A DNA stretch of 64,000 nucleotides. It comes from Halobacillus kuroshimensis DSM 18393 (GTDB lineage Bacteria > Bacillota > Bacilli > Bacillales > Halobacillaceae). Shown here in pieces: positions 17,136 to 26,286 of the stretch. The notes under the pieces are model-generated. The model saw nothing but the letters and a program-made list of their open reading frames with translations. It was not told the DNA's origin and did no database searches. The DNA lies in the NCBI RefSeq assembly GCF_000425705.1, contig NZ_AUDY01000013.1, positions 157,392-221,391 of the forward strand. Reading direction: 5' to 3'. How positions within the stretch are numbered: the stretch's first letter is position 1; the number at the start of each line of letters is the position of its first letter. Position numbers and translations under genes: made by a program.

Positions 17136-17828
17136 TTACTGGCTGCCTGTTGTATCTATTTCTTCATACGGCTGGACGATGACAAAACCTTCTCCTTCGA
17201 ACTGCATTTGAATAGATTCCCCGCTCCCCCGTCCAATAAACGTTTTGAAGCTCACATCCGTCTTGAAATTCGGTTCCAAATGTCCGGACCAGGCCACGGT
17301 TGCATGCGGGTCTGTAATGACCGGCTCTCCGGGGCGTACGAGCAGTGTCAGTGGTTCGTAATGGGAGGTGATAGCCACACGTCCGCTGCCATTCAAGGTC
17401 ACGTTAAACAGACCGCCGGAAACCATCCCGGCCACTTTTTTCATCAGCTTGATATCCCAGTCGATGCTCGGCTCAAAGGCGAGAAGATCGTTACCGTTGA
17501 CTGTGATGGTTTCATTATCCAAGTCAAAAATCGTAATCTTTTTCCCCTGATCAGCGAGGTACAAACGCCCGCGCCCTGTCGCTTTCATCAGTGAACTGCC
17601 TTCTCCCGTCAACGCTTTCTTGAACATTTTTCCTACGCCGTGCTCCAGAATCCCTTCCCTCTCAAACTTGATATCCCCATTATAGGAAATCATGGCCCCG
17701 GATTTCGCCCAGACCTGATCCAACAGGTTCACCTCGAGAATACGCGGGGTTTCCAGCTCGAAATAATCATTTTCTGAATCATCCTGTTTCGTGGCCCTGA
17801 TAAACTCTTCAATCGAATAATCTGCCAT
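17136..17828 (-). CDS. AIM24 family protein (TIGR00266/DUF124)
   Basis: The 230-residue soluble protein is rich in beta strands and carries the AIM24 landmarks KSGAMISYNGDI, GEGSSLMKATGRGRLYLAD, NGSGRVAITSHYEPL and a C-terminal IGRGSGESIQMQFEGEGFV. The family forms a beta-prism-like fold; its molecular role in bacteria is unclear. RBS AAAGGAGG precedes ATG 17828. It is divergent from the DinB gene and not in an operon. Confidence 0.87.
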   Translation of the reverse strand: MADYSIEEFIRATKQDDSENDYFELETPRILEVNLLDQVWAKSGAMISYNGDIKFEREGILEHGVGKMFKKALTGEGSSLMKATGRGRLYLADQGKKITIFDLDNETITVNGNDLLAFEPSIDWDIKLMKKVAGMVSGGLFNVTLNGSGRVAITSHYEPLTLLVRPGEPVITDPHATVAWSGHLEPNFKTDVSFKTFIGRGSGESIQMQFEGEGFVIVQPYEEIDTTGSQ

Positions 17829-18014
17829 GACAGATTCCTCCTTTTATGTAGGTTATAGTTCTATACCACACCACGGGGTGGGTTAGACCATTCATGAAAC
17901 CTTTGTCTATGGTTTTACGTTTACGAAGGAGGAAAGGTTTCATCACCACCTGCCAGGGGAATGGTCATTTTATTTGATCTATGCAAACAACCTAAGGACG
18001 AGGAGGACCTGTTT

Positions 18015-18497
18015 ATGTATGGTCTTGATGAGAAAAGAAAACAGCTGCTGGAGTATGCTCATTCCATCTCTGACGAAAAGGCAGCACGAAAGCCCGGGGA
18101 AGGAAAATGGTCGGTCCTGGAAATTCTGGAGCACCTGTACCTGATGGAGCAACTTGTCGTCTACCAGATCAAGCAGGCAATAAAGCAGGGAGATATCCAG
18201 CAGACTTCCGAAAAACCGATCCACCGGACGACGGAAAGGCATTACAAGGTGGAAGCCCCTGAGTCCGTCCGGCCTGAAGGTACGTTCCAAACGATTGCAG
18301 AAGCCGAGGATGGATTGAAAAAAACAAGGGAAGCCACGTTATTCCTCATCCATAACAAAGATGAAGAAACATTGAAAAACCGCGTGTTTCCACACCCCGC
18401 TTTCGGAGACATGGACTTGACCCAGTGGATTGAATTCATTGGCTGGCACGAACTCCGCCACCTTGATCAAATGAAAGAAACAGTGGAAGCTTTATAA
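18015..18497 (+). CDS. DinB/YfiT-like putative metalloenzyme
   Basis: ATG 18015 is chosen because GAGGAGG lies 8 nt upstream; the frame is open back to 17961 without an RBS. The 160-residue four-helix bundle shows EGKWSVLEILEHLYLMEQ and IGWHELRHLDQM, which supply the His residues of the DinB metal site. DinB-like proteins include thiol transferases; the substrate here is unknown. Confidence 0.85.
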   Translation: MYGLDEKRKQLLEYAHSISDEKAARKPGEGKWSVLEILEHLYLMEQLVVYQIKQAIKQGDIQQTSEKPIHRTTERHYKVEAPESVRPEGTFQTIAEAEDGLKKTREATLFLIHNKDEETLKNRVFPHPAFGDMDLTQWIEFIGWHELRHLDQMKETVEAL

Positions 18498-18511
18498 ACC
18501 TGAAAAAAAGA

Positions 18512-18696
18512 CAGAGAAGTAAATCTCTGAGCTTTCAGTTGCAAGAAATCCTGTTTTTTATCGTGCCTCCAGGAACGCAGGCCACTCCCTTTCGGCGGAT
18601 AAGTGGAACGTGACCAAGCACACAACGTACAGGTCTACTGGATGACAAGTCCTTGTCTACAGTTGAAAAGCGCAGAGACGAATCTCTGCGCTTTTT
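18512..18696. repeat. Dispersed intergenic repeat, copy D (fragment) between duplicated hairpins
   Basis: The centre (about 18575-18655) holds GCGGATAAGTGGAACGTGACC, split here as the shared core GGATAAG and GGAACGTGACC, which matches the reverse complement of the left end of copy A and the right end of copy C. It is bounded by two similar hairpins: CAGAGA/TCTCTG at 18512-18529 and at 18673-18687. The second is a strong terminator. Confidence 0.65.
18666..18696. terminator. Terminator, convergent dinB-like and nhaC-like genes
   Basis: AAAAGCGCAGAGA and TCTCTGCGCTTTT form a 13-bp stem with a short loop and flanking A- and T-tracts. Confidence 0.88.
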
Positions 18697-18714
18697 CTAT
18701 CTTTGGTTTTCCTA

Positions 18715-20196
18715 TTATTTTTCAGGTTTCATTTCTTCGCCGTTTTTTCCGGTGTAACGGAGACCCCATCCCGTCCATGCTGCAATAAGCATAACAATCA
18801 GCAGGAGCCATCCTTGGAAGACATAAGGGAATACTTCACCAGGGGAAACGACTGGTAGGAAGTCATACTTGTCTGCCGCTCCCTGAACCGTGGCCCAGGC
18901 AAGCAGGACACCACCACTCCAAGGGAAAATATAACCTAAGGAAGAGGTCACTGTATCCAGGAAGTTGGCACGCCGGTATGGATGGATATTCAATTCCTTC
19001 CCGATTTTCCTCACAAACGGAGCCGCTGCAATTTCAGCTGCTGTGTTGATTGTGATGAAGACATTCAAGAAAGCCACGATACCAAAAATGGCCAGTTCAG
19101 CTCTGCGGACTACACCATTGATGATGCGGAGGAAGAAGTTCTTAATCACTTCCATCGTCCCCCCTACTTCAAGCATGTAAGCCGCCGCAAGAATGAACAA
19201 GATTAAAATAGCCATATTGAAATATCCGCTGATTCCATCAATAAGGGCCCCTTCAATAACAGGGTCCCCCGCTTCATTAAAATGAATATACAGCACTTCC
19301 TTTAAGGATATGCCACTCAAATATATGAAAACAACAGATGCAAGGATCCCCCATGATAAGGAGGTCAGAAGATGCTGGCCTCTCAGCGCCAGTACAAGAA
19401 CGAGTACAAATGGCACCAGCATCAACAGACCGTTGGGAGACACCTGGCTCTGCAGGTCATTGACTACCTGCTGGCTCCCATGTTCCCCACCGCCGCCGAA
19501 AACAGTGAAAAGAATCATTGCCGGAATAGCAGCCGCCATGGAGTATTTAAAACGGGAACGGACCACTCCAGGTACATCCGCTTCCTGTGTCGTTGCAGAA
19601 ACGATCGTTGTGTCAGAAACAGGCGCCAGGTTATCGCCGAACACGGCTCCACTTAAAATTGCTGCAACAAGCAGCACAGGATCCGCTCCTAAAATGACAC
19701 CAGCTGGATACATAAGCACACCGAACGTGGCTACCGTACCGTACCCGGTTCCTACAGCTGTGGAAAATAAGCCGGCAAGCAGGAACGTAATACCGACAAA
19801 AGCTCCGCCTTCCAGCCCGGTTTGAAAGCCGAACCATATCAGACCATCCACCAGTCCTCCGGCAGACAGCATATTTGCAAACATGCCGGCCCAGAACCAG
19901 GCAATGATCGAAACGATCCCCACTGGCTGAGCCATCCCTGTAATCAGACTCTGCGCATAATCTGACCATTTCGATTTAGTAAAGAACAGCCCGAGGCCGA
20001 TTCCAATCACAATGCCTAAAACTAGTCCCTGCTCTGTAACAAGACCTGCCACACTTAAGACAATCGCCCATATGATAAAGAAGACCAAAGGAATCGTTGC
20101 AGCAAATACCCCGCCATGGAATTCCAGGCGTTTGATTTCTTTTTCCCCTAAGGCTTCATCGATGACTTCTTCATTTCTTCCCTCTTGATCTGCCAT
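18715..20196 (-). CDS. NhaC-type Na+/H+ antiporter
   Basis: The 493-residue protein has about twelve hydrophobic segments after a charged N-terminus. Its FGDNLAPVSDTTIVSATTQE motif and a Gly/Thr-rich GTGYGTVATFGVL segment are typical of the NhaC/ion-transporter superfamily, which swaps Na+ for H+ across the membrane. Related antiporters exchange organic acids, so the substrate is not certain. It sits alone between convergent and divergent neighbours. A second, distinct NhaC-type protein lies at 39370-40674, in line with a salt-exposed lifestyle. Confidence 0.88.
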   Translation of the reverse strand: MADQEGRNEEVIDEALGEKEIKRLEFHGGVFAATIPLVFFIIWAIVLSVAGLVTEQGLVLGIVIGIGLGLFFTKSKWSDYAQSLITGMAQPVGIVSIIAWFWAGMFANMLSAGGLVDGLIWFGFQTGLEGGAFVGITFLLAGLFSTAVGTGYGTVATFGVLMYPAGVILGADPVLLVAAILSGAVFGDNLAPVSDTTIVSATTQEADVPGVVRSRFKYSMAAAIPAMILFTVFGGGGEHGSQQVVNDLQSQVSPNGLLMLVPFVLVLVLALRGQHLLTSLSWGILASVVFIYLSGISLKEVLYIHFNEAGDPVIEGALIDGISGYFNMAILILFILAAAYMLEVGGTMEVIKNFFLRIINGVVRRAELAIFGIVAFLNVFITINTAAEIAAAPFVRKIGKELNIHPYRRANFLDTVTSSLGYIFPWSGGVLLAWATVQGAADKYDFLPVVSPGEVFPYVFQGWLLLIVMLIAAWTGWGLRYTGKNGEEMKPEK

Positions 20197-20372
20197 CTGA
20201 TTCCCTCCTCAAAAATTACTTAACCTTGTATAGTTTACCACCTGATATGATGGAATATAAACAGCTGAATTGTTACCACTTTAAAGCAGGGCAGGGAATG
20301 TACTGGAAAGCACAGAAACCTCTTTTCCCTAATAAAATTTAAACGGACCATTGTTTATAAAGGAGTTTATTT

Positions 20373-20867
20373 ATGAAATTAAGGCATGCAAGGTTGGAAG
20401 ATTTTGAAACGATCAGTCAATGGATTGGAACAAAGGACGAGCTCAAACAATGGAGCGGCTCTGGTTTTGAGCACCCTCTCTCCTTGAAGCAGTGGGAGAA
20501 ATACTTGAATGAGGAGGACCGTCAATCGTTCACAGCCTTGTTGGAGGACAGCCCGGCCGGACACATTTCCATCGGCCGCATCGAACGTCTTAAAACAGGA
20601 AGAATCGGTCGTGTGATTACGAATCCCGATCACCGCGGAAAAAAGGTTGCCACCCAGATGCTGCGTGAAGTCACAACCTACGCCTTCGACCGACTTCATC
20701 TGAAGACCGTCACCTTAGGCGTTTTCGCCTTCAACACCCCGGCTATCCGCGTATATGAAAAAGCGGGATTCTCATTCAAAGAACAAGATAAAAATAAGGA
20801 AATGGAGGACACCCATCCCTGGCACACACTGGAAATGGTCCTCTCCAAAAATGAATGGAAAAATTAG
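20373..20867 (+). CDS. GNAT family N-acetyltransferase
   Basis: The 164-residue protein has the GNAT fold: an N-terminal KLRHARLEDFETISQW strand-helix, the acetyl-CoA binding turn RVITNPDHRGKKVATQML (motif A, R/Q-x-x-G-x-A type), and FAFNTPAIRVYEKAGFSF (motif B). It resembles RimJ/RimI-like enzymes that acetylate amines or protein N-termini; the acceptor is unknown. RBS AAAGGAG precedes ATG 20373. Confidence 0.9.
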   Translation: MKLRHARLEDFETISQWIGTKDELKQWSGSGFEHPLSLKQWEKYLNEEDRQSFTALLEDSPAGHISIGRIERLKTGRIGRVITNPDHRGKKVATQMLREVTTYAFDRLHLKTVTLGVFAFNTPAIRVYEKAGFSFKEQDKNKEMEDTHPWHTLEMVLSKNEWKN

Positions 20868-21046
20868 CGGATGTTTCCATATCATTTATATCTTTGTTTT
20901 CTGCTGCAAAAAAAATTAAAATAGAAAAGAGGGTTCTTTACTCAGAGCATAAGGCAGCGCTTACATGTCTATAACCAGCACGCTTTACGGAAGCATACCT
21001 TCCACCTCGCTGCTTCCATATAAAAGCACAGGCTCCTGCTGAACAT

Positions 21047-21074
21047 TTGACTATACAAATAATTCTGATAATAT
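21047..21074 (+). promoter_or_regulatory. Candidate SigA promoter of ppc
   Basis: TTGACT at 21047-21052, a 16-nt spacer and TAATAT at 21069-21074, about 50 nt before the ppc start. Confidence 0.5.
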
Positions 21075-21124
21075 TATGAAGCACAATACTATCCATTTTA
21101 CAGATCTGACAGGAAGGTGAAATT

Positions 21125-23884
21125 GTGACAACGCTTAACAGTACGAACGACCACACGACTCCCCTGAGGAGAGATATCCGATCCCTTGGACAAATGCTTG
21201 GAAACATCCTTGTCCATCACGGCGGTGAAGAATTATTAAATAAAGTAGAAACCATCCGCCAGTTGACCAAAGACTTACGACAAAACCCTGAACAGCATAC
21301 TTATAAACAGCTGAAACAAGAAATCCAGAGCCTCGAGCCGCCTATGCGCTCGCAGGTCATCCGCGCATTCTCCATCTATTTCCATCTTGTGAATATCGCT
21401 GAGCAGAACCACAGAATCCGCAGAAGAAGAGAATATCAACTCCGTGAAGATCATGGGGCGCAGCCTTTTTCATTGGAAAGTGCCGTGGTTAACTTGAAAA
21501 ACAACAACTTTTCGAAAGAGTTGATTCAGGATGTGCTCCACGATCTTTCCCTTGAATTGATCATTACCGCGCACCCGACGGAAGCAACCAAGAGAACCGT
21601 GCTTGAAATCCAGAAACGGATTGCTGCAATCCTTCAAAAGCTTGATCACCCGCAGCTCACAAAAGGAGAACGCGAAAGTCTTCAGGACAGCCTCCAGAAC
21701 GAGGTGACGGTTCTATGGCAGACGGATGAACTCCGTGAACGCAAGCCGACCGTCATGGATGAAGTACGGAATGGATTGTACTACTTCGACCAGACCTTGT
21801 TTGATGTTCTTCCTGATATTCATCAGGAGCTTGAAAATCGACTGGAAGATCATTTCCCGGGAGAAGACTGGGACGTACCGAATTTCCTCAAATTCGGATC
21901 CTGGATTGGTGGAGACCGTGACGGAAACCCCAACGTGACTCCTGAAATCACTTGGGAAACGCTTGAGAAACAACGGCAGCTGGCTTTAAAGAAATATGAC
22001 CAGGTGCTTGTGGAGCTGATGAAACGATTCAGCCACTCTTCGACACAGGTGACCGTGACCGAAGCTCTGAAACAATCGATCGAGGAGCAGGAACCTCTTC
22101 TTTCTGAAGAAAAGAGATGGCGGGATGACCGGGAAATTTATCGCCGGAAGTTTGCCATCATCCTTGAACGGCTGCGTCAGGTAGGCCGGTCTGAGATTGG
22201 TTACAAAGATGCAGATGAACTGCATGAGGACCTCCTCCTTATTCAAGAAAGCGCCCAGACCCATCAGCCGAACCGCGGCGAACTGAAGAAATTGAGAAAG
22301 TTGATCCGTCAGGTGGAAATGTTCGGCTTCCATCTCGCTACCCTGGACATCCGTAATCACAGCGGAGAGCATGAAGCTGCGGTTACCGAGCTGCTCCGCA
22401 AGGTTGGAATTGAAGAGGACTATTCAGCTCTCTCTGAAGAGCGGAAGCTGGCCGTTCTTCAGGATGTATTGAAGGACCCACGTCCGATTTCCCTGCTGAA
22501 CGAGGATTATTCAGAGTCCACCCAGCAGATGCTGACCGTTTTCCAAATGATCCGTAGAGCTCACCTGGAGTTCGGTAAACGCTCCATTGAAGTTTACTTG
22601 ATCAGTCATACAGAAGCCGCAAGTGATCTTCTAGAAGTTCTTGTCCTTGCTAAAGAGGCAGGTATTTACAGACTTCACGCCGACGGCACTGTGGAAAGCA
22701 ACATCAATGTTGCCCCGCTGCTGGAAACCGTGGACGATCTCGTTGCCGGACCTGAGATTCTTAAAACTGTATTTGATATGGACATATACAGCCGCCACTT
22801 GAAAAAGCGCGGCAGCTCACAGGAAATTATGCTCGGATATTCCGACGGCAGTAAAGATGGTGGAACACTCACGGCCAACTGGCGCCTGTACAAGGCTCAG
22901 CAGGAAATCCGTGAAATGGCCGAGGATTATGGTATCGGTCTCAAGTTCTTCCATGGCCGAGGCGGCTCATTAGGCCGCGGAGGCGGACCATTGAACCGCA
23001 GCCTGCTGTCACAGCCTGCTGAAACCCTTGGTGAAGGAGTGAAAATCACCGAACAAGGAGAAGTGCTTTCTTCCCGTTATCTGCTTCGTGACATTGCTTA
23101 CCGAAGTCTGGAACAGGCAGCCTCCACTCTTGTGGAAGGAGCGGCCAATGTCTCGAAGGAATCAGAGCAGGGCCACCATCGTGAAGACACATGGGAACAG
23201 GCCATCGAAGAAATTTCCGAAGTATCTCTTAAAAAATACCAGGACCTTGTCTTCGGTGACCCTGAATTTCTTACGTACTTCAATGAAGCCACACCGCTTC
23301 AAGAAATCAGCGGCCTGAATATAGGTTCACGCCCAATGAAGCGTAAGGACAGCTCCAAGTTTGAAAATCTGCGCGCCATTCCTTGGGTCTTTGCCTGGAC
23401 ACAGAACCGTCAGCTTCTCCCCGCCTGGTACGCCGCAGGATCTGGTCTCGCTTATTATGCCGATCAGGGCAGCGAACAACTTGAACAACTGCAGCAGATG
23501 TATGAAAACTGGCCGTTCTTCCGTTCAACCATCAATAACTTACAGATGGCCTTGACGAAAGCCGACATTCAAACGGCTCGTGAGTATACCCAGCTTGTCC
23601 AGGATGAAAAGATCGGAAAACGGATCTTCAATGAAGTCGTTGAAGAATATGAGCGTACGAAAGAAATTCTCCTCCGGATTACAGGGGATGATGAACTGTT
23701 GAATCACCAGCCGACGATCAAGGAATCCGTCCGTCTGAGGAATCCTTACGTCGATCCATTGAACTTCCTGCAGGTGGAGTTGATTAAAGAGCTCCGCAAG
23801 GAAGAAGATCCAAACGATGAAATTCTAACAGAAGTACTGTTGACGATCAGTGGAATCGCTGCAGGACTTCGTAATACAGGTTGA
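21125..23884 (+). CDS. ppc: Phosphoenolpyruvate carboxylase
   Basis: The 919-residue enzyme starts at GTG 21125 behind AGGAAGG. It carries both catalytic signatures: TAHPTEATKRT with His150 and FHGRGGSLGRGGG near 607-619. It carboxylates phosphoenolpyruvate with bicarbonate to oxaloacetate and phosphate, feeding the TCA cycle and aspartate/glutamate supply. Many Bacillus use pyruvate carboxylase alone, so a ppc is notable but not rare in halophilic relatives. It is monocistronic with its own promoter and terminator. Confidence 0.97.
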   Translation: MTTLNSTNDHTTPLRRDIRSLGQMLGNILVHHGGEELLNKVETIRQLTKDLRQNPEQHTYKQLKQEIQSLEPPMRSQVIRAFSIYFHLVNIAEQNHRIRRRREYQLREDHGAQPFSLESAVVNLKNNNFSKELIQDVLHDLSLELIITAHPTEATKRTVLEIQKRIAAILQKLDHPQLTKGERESLQDSLQNEVTVLWQTDELRERKPTVMDEVRNGLYYFDQTLFDVLPDIHQELENRLEDHFPGEDWDVPNFLKFGSWIGGDRDGNPNVTPEITWETLEKQRQLALKKYDQVLVELMKRFSHSSTQVTVTEALKQSIEEQEPLLSEEKRWRDDREIYRRKFAIILERLRQVGRSEIGYKDADELHEDLLLIQESAQTHQPNRGELKKLRKLIRQVEMFGFHLATLDIRNHSGEHEAAVTELLRKVGIEEDYSALSEERKLAVLQDVLKDPRPISLLNEDYSESTQQMLTVFQMIRRAHLEFGKRSIEVYLISHTEAASDLLEVLVLAKEAGIYRLHADGTVESNINVAPLLETVDDLVAGPEILKTVFDMDIYSRHLKKRGSSQEIMLGYSDGSKDGGTLTANWRLYKAQQEIREMAEDYGIGLKFFHGRGGSLGRGGGPLNRSLLSQPAETLGEGVKITEQGEVLSSRYLLRDIAYRSLEQAASTLVEGAANVSKESEQGHHREDTWEQAIEEISEVSLKKYQDLVFGDPEFLTYFNEATPLQEISGLNIGSRPMKRKDSSKFENLRAIPWVFAWTQNRQLLPAWYAAGSGLAYYADQGSEQLEQLQQMYENWPFFRSTINNLQMALTKADIQTAREYTQLVQDEKIGKRIFNEVVEEYERTKEILLRITGDDELLNHQPTIKESVRLRNPYVDPLNFLQVELIKELRKEEDPNDEILTEVLLTISGIAAGLRNTG

Positions 23885-23888
23885 TCAA

Positions 23889-23921
23889 CAAAACTGCCGG
23901 CCAAGCGCCGGCAGTTTTTTT
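23889..23921 (+). terminator. Terminator of ppc
   Basis: AACTGCCGGC and GCCGGCAGTT form the stem, followed by eight T. Confidence 0.92.
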
Positions 23922-23992
23922 TGTGGTTCATCAAATCCGCTGAATTGGACATAGTAAAACAGACATCAACCACATAAAGTGAGGGAATCATC

Positions 23993-25279
23993 ATGATTAG
24001 TATCCTATTAGGACTTGTTTTACTCATGCTTCTCGCCTATCTGGGCTGGTCCATCATCTGGATTGCCCCGCTCGTATCAGGCTTTGTCGCTATTCTAAGC
24101 GGAATGGACATCCTCCCTGCCTATACCGACACGTACATGCAGGGATTCGTCGACTTTGCGAAAGACTACTTCCCCATCTTCCTATTCGGTGCGATTTTCG
24201 GAAAGCTGATGGAGGATACAGGTGCTGCCCAGTCAGTCGCTCATAAAATATCCAGTGTCATTGGGAAAAAACGTGCGATACTGGGGATGCTGCTGTCGGC
24301 TGCTATCCTAACCTACGGCGGTGTCAGTCTGTTCGTCGTCGTTTTCGCTGTTTATCCTCTCGCTGTAGCGATGTTCAGAGAAGCGAATGTTTCAAGAAAG
24401 CTGATCCCGTCCACCTTTGTTCTCGGCGCTTTCACATTTACGATGACCGCTGTTCCGGGTACACCACAGATTCAGAACATCATCCCGATCAATACATTCG
24501 AAACCAATACGATGGCAGCACCGATCCTGGGCATCGTCGCCGCTTTAATCATGGCTGTCGGCGGATACTTTTATTTAAAATTCCGCGAAGGCCGGCTGAC
24601 TAAAAATGATGAGACCTTTACAGAGCCTGAAGGGGATAACCAGGTGAAAAGTGTCAACGAGGAAGAACTTCCAAACTGGATTCTATCCACCATCCCCCTC
24701 ATTGCAGTCGTAGCGACGTTGAATATATTTGATTTGAATATCCTGACCGCCCTGCTCATCGGGATCCTGCTGATTATGGCGTTTAACTGGAAAGATTATA
24801 AGGACTTTATCAAAGCCATTAACGGTGGTGCCTCCGGATCGGTTATGGCGACCATCAATACGAGTGCGGCTGTTGGTTTCGGGACAGTCGTTACCGCTTC
24901 CCCCGGATTTGATACAGTGAAAGACCTTATTTTCAGTATTCCACTCAGCCCTTATTTTTCAGAAGCTTTCGCTGTCCAGCTGTTAGCGATGATCACCGGC
25001 TCTGCTTCCGGTGGTATGGGAATCGCTTTGGAAGCGCTCGGTCAGGAGTATTATGATATAGCTGTGAATCAGGGACTCAGCCTGGAAGCCTTCCACAGAA
25101 TTACCTCTGTAGCTTCAGGCGCTTCCATCCTTCCTCACAACGGGGCACTGCTGACTTTATTCACAGTTACCGGCCTGACCCATAAGGATTCCTACAAAGA
25201 CGTATTTGTAGTGGGCTTGGTCATTCCAATGATTGCAACCATAGCCATCATCCTGCTGGCAATGATGGGAATCAATTAA
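23993..25279 (+). CDS. GntP family permease (probable 3-hydroxybutyrate or related acid uptake)
   Basis: The 428-residue protein has about eleven to twelve TM helices and GntP-family motifs such as FGAIFGKLMEDTGAAQSVA, LTYGGVSLFVVVFAVYPLA and ASGASILPHNGALLTLF. Family members move gluconate and other short hydroxy acids with protons. It ends convergently with 3-hydroxybutyrate dehydrogenase 134 nt away, so I infer uptake of D-3-hydroxybutyrate. RBS is GTGAGGG. Confidence 0.85.
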   Translation: MISILLGLVLLMLLAYLGWSIIWIAPLVSGFVAILSGMDILPAYTDTYMQGFVDFAKDYFPIFLFGAIFGKLMEDTGAAQSVAHKISSVIGKKRAILGMLLSAAILTYGGVSLFVVVFAVYPLAVAMFREANVSRKLIPSTFVLGAFTFTMTAVPGTPQIQNIIPINTFETNTMAAPILGIVAALIMAVGGYFYLKFREGRLTKNDETFTEPEGDNQVKSVNEEELPNWILSTIPLIAVVATLNIFDLNILTALLIGILLIMAFNWKDYKDFIKAINGGASGSVMATINTSAAVGFGTVVTASPGFDTVKDLIFSIPLSPYFSEAFAVQLLAMITGSASGGMGIALEALGQEYYDIAVNQGLSLEAFHRITSVASGASILPHNGALLTLFTVTGLTHKDSYKDVFVVGLVIPMIATIAIILLAMMGIN

Positions 25280-25315
25280 CCCGGCTGCCGCAAACGTCTC
25301 CAAATGATCATATAG

Positions 25316-25360
25316 AAAAAAGGGAGGAACTTCTCATATTCAGAAGTTCCTCCCTTTTTT
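25316..25360 (+). terminator. Terminator of the GntP permease gene
   Basis: GGGAGGAACTTCT and AGAAGTTCCTCCC form a 13-bp stem with A- and T-tracts. Confidence 0.92.
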
Positions 25361-25375
25361 CATCTAAGTCATTTA

Positions 25376-25402
25376 AAAACCCTGCACAAGGTACAGGGTT
25401 TT
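25376..25402 (-). terminator. Terminator of the 3-hydroxybutyrate dehydrogenase gene
   Basis: AAAACCCTG and CAGGGTTTT form a stem 12 nt past the gene end on the minus strand. Confidence 0.8.
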
Positions 25403-25413
25403 CCTTTATGGAT

Positions 25414-26190
25414 TTATTGAACGGTATACCCACCGTCAATTACTGCAGCCTGACCAGTAATGCTTTTCGCTTTGTCACTGACAAGGAAAATGGCGTAGTC
25501 AGCAACCTCCTGTACCTGGAGGAGACGTTTCTGCGGGACCAGTGGATAGATAACTTCTTCCAAGGCTTTTTCTTTCTTAATGTTCCGCGTGTTCGCCAGG
25601 TCCTCCAACTGATTCTGAACAAGCGGCGTATCCACATAGCCCGGGCAGATGGCATTGACGGTAATGCCGTCATCAGCTCCCTCCAGAGCCGTCACTTTCG
25701 TCAGTCCGATGACCCCGTGCTTGGCACTGTTGTACCCCGCTTTACCGGCAAACCCAATTAAACCGTTGATGGAGGCCATATTCAAGACACGTCCGTACCC
25801 TTGCTTTTTCATATGAGGGAAGGCGTGCTTGATTCCGAAAAATGGGCCTTTGAGCATAATATCAAGAATCAATGCAAACTTCTCAGATGGAAAATCCTCC
25901 ACTGGAGCCACGTGCTGAATCCCGGCATTATTGACAAGAATGTCGATACTGCCGAATTTACTGACCGTCTCTTCAATCGCATTTTTCACATCATCTTCTT
26001 TCGCCACGTTGGCGACAACACCTTCGACAGTAAAGCCTTGAGAACGAAGTTCCTCGACCGATTTGTCCAATGTCTCCTGATTAATGTCATTTAACATAAC
26101 TTTGGCACCGGCTTTTGCAAATTCCGTAGCAATTTCCAAACCGATGCCTTGTCCTGATCCTGTAATTAAGGCAGATTTTCCTTCTAACAC
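25414..26190 (-). CDS. 3-hydroxybutyrate dehydrogenase (SDR family)
   Basis: I use GTG 26190 because AAGGAGG lies 7 nt upstream and the resulting 258 residues match the family; the ATG at 26217 overlaps that RBS. Short-chain dehydrogenase landmarks are the cofactor loop TGSGQGIG, the NNAG motif (VNNAGIQHVAP), catalytic Ser in NMASING and the YNSAKHG Tyr-x3-Lys. IQHVAPVEDFPSEKF is characteristic of D-3-hydroxybutyrate dehydrogenase, which interconverts 3-hydroxybutyrate and acetoacetate with NAD. It is paired convergently with a GntP permease. No poly-hydroxybutyrate depolymerase or synthase is in the window. Confidence 0.9.
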   Translation of the reverse strand: MLEGKSALITGSGQGIGLEIATEFAKAGAKVMLNDINQETLDKSVEELRSQGFTVEGVVANVAKEDDVKNAIEETVSKFGSIDILVNNAGIQHVAPVEDFPSEKFALILDIMLKGPFFGIKHAFPHMKKQGYGRVLNMASINGLIGFAGKAGYNSAKHGVIGLTKVTALEGADDGITVNAICPGYVDTPLVQNQLEDLANTRNIKKEKALEEVIYPLVPQKRLLQVQEVADYAIFLVSDKAKSITGQAAVIDGGYTVQ

Positions 26191-26251
26191 GATAATTCCT
26201 CCTTCTAGGTTCATCACTCCTTACCTTTCCCACTTTTCCGGAAAAATGCAC

Positions 26252-26284
26252 AAAAAACTCAGCCTTTGAAAGGCTGAGTTTTTT
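26252..26284 (-). terminator. Terminator of the glutamate dehydrogenase gene
   Basis: AACTCAGCCTTT and AAAGGCTGAGTT form the stem; the plus side has an A-tract, which is the T-tract for minus-strand transcription. Confidence 0.88.
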
Positions 26285-26286
26285 CT

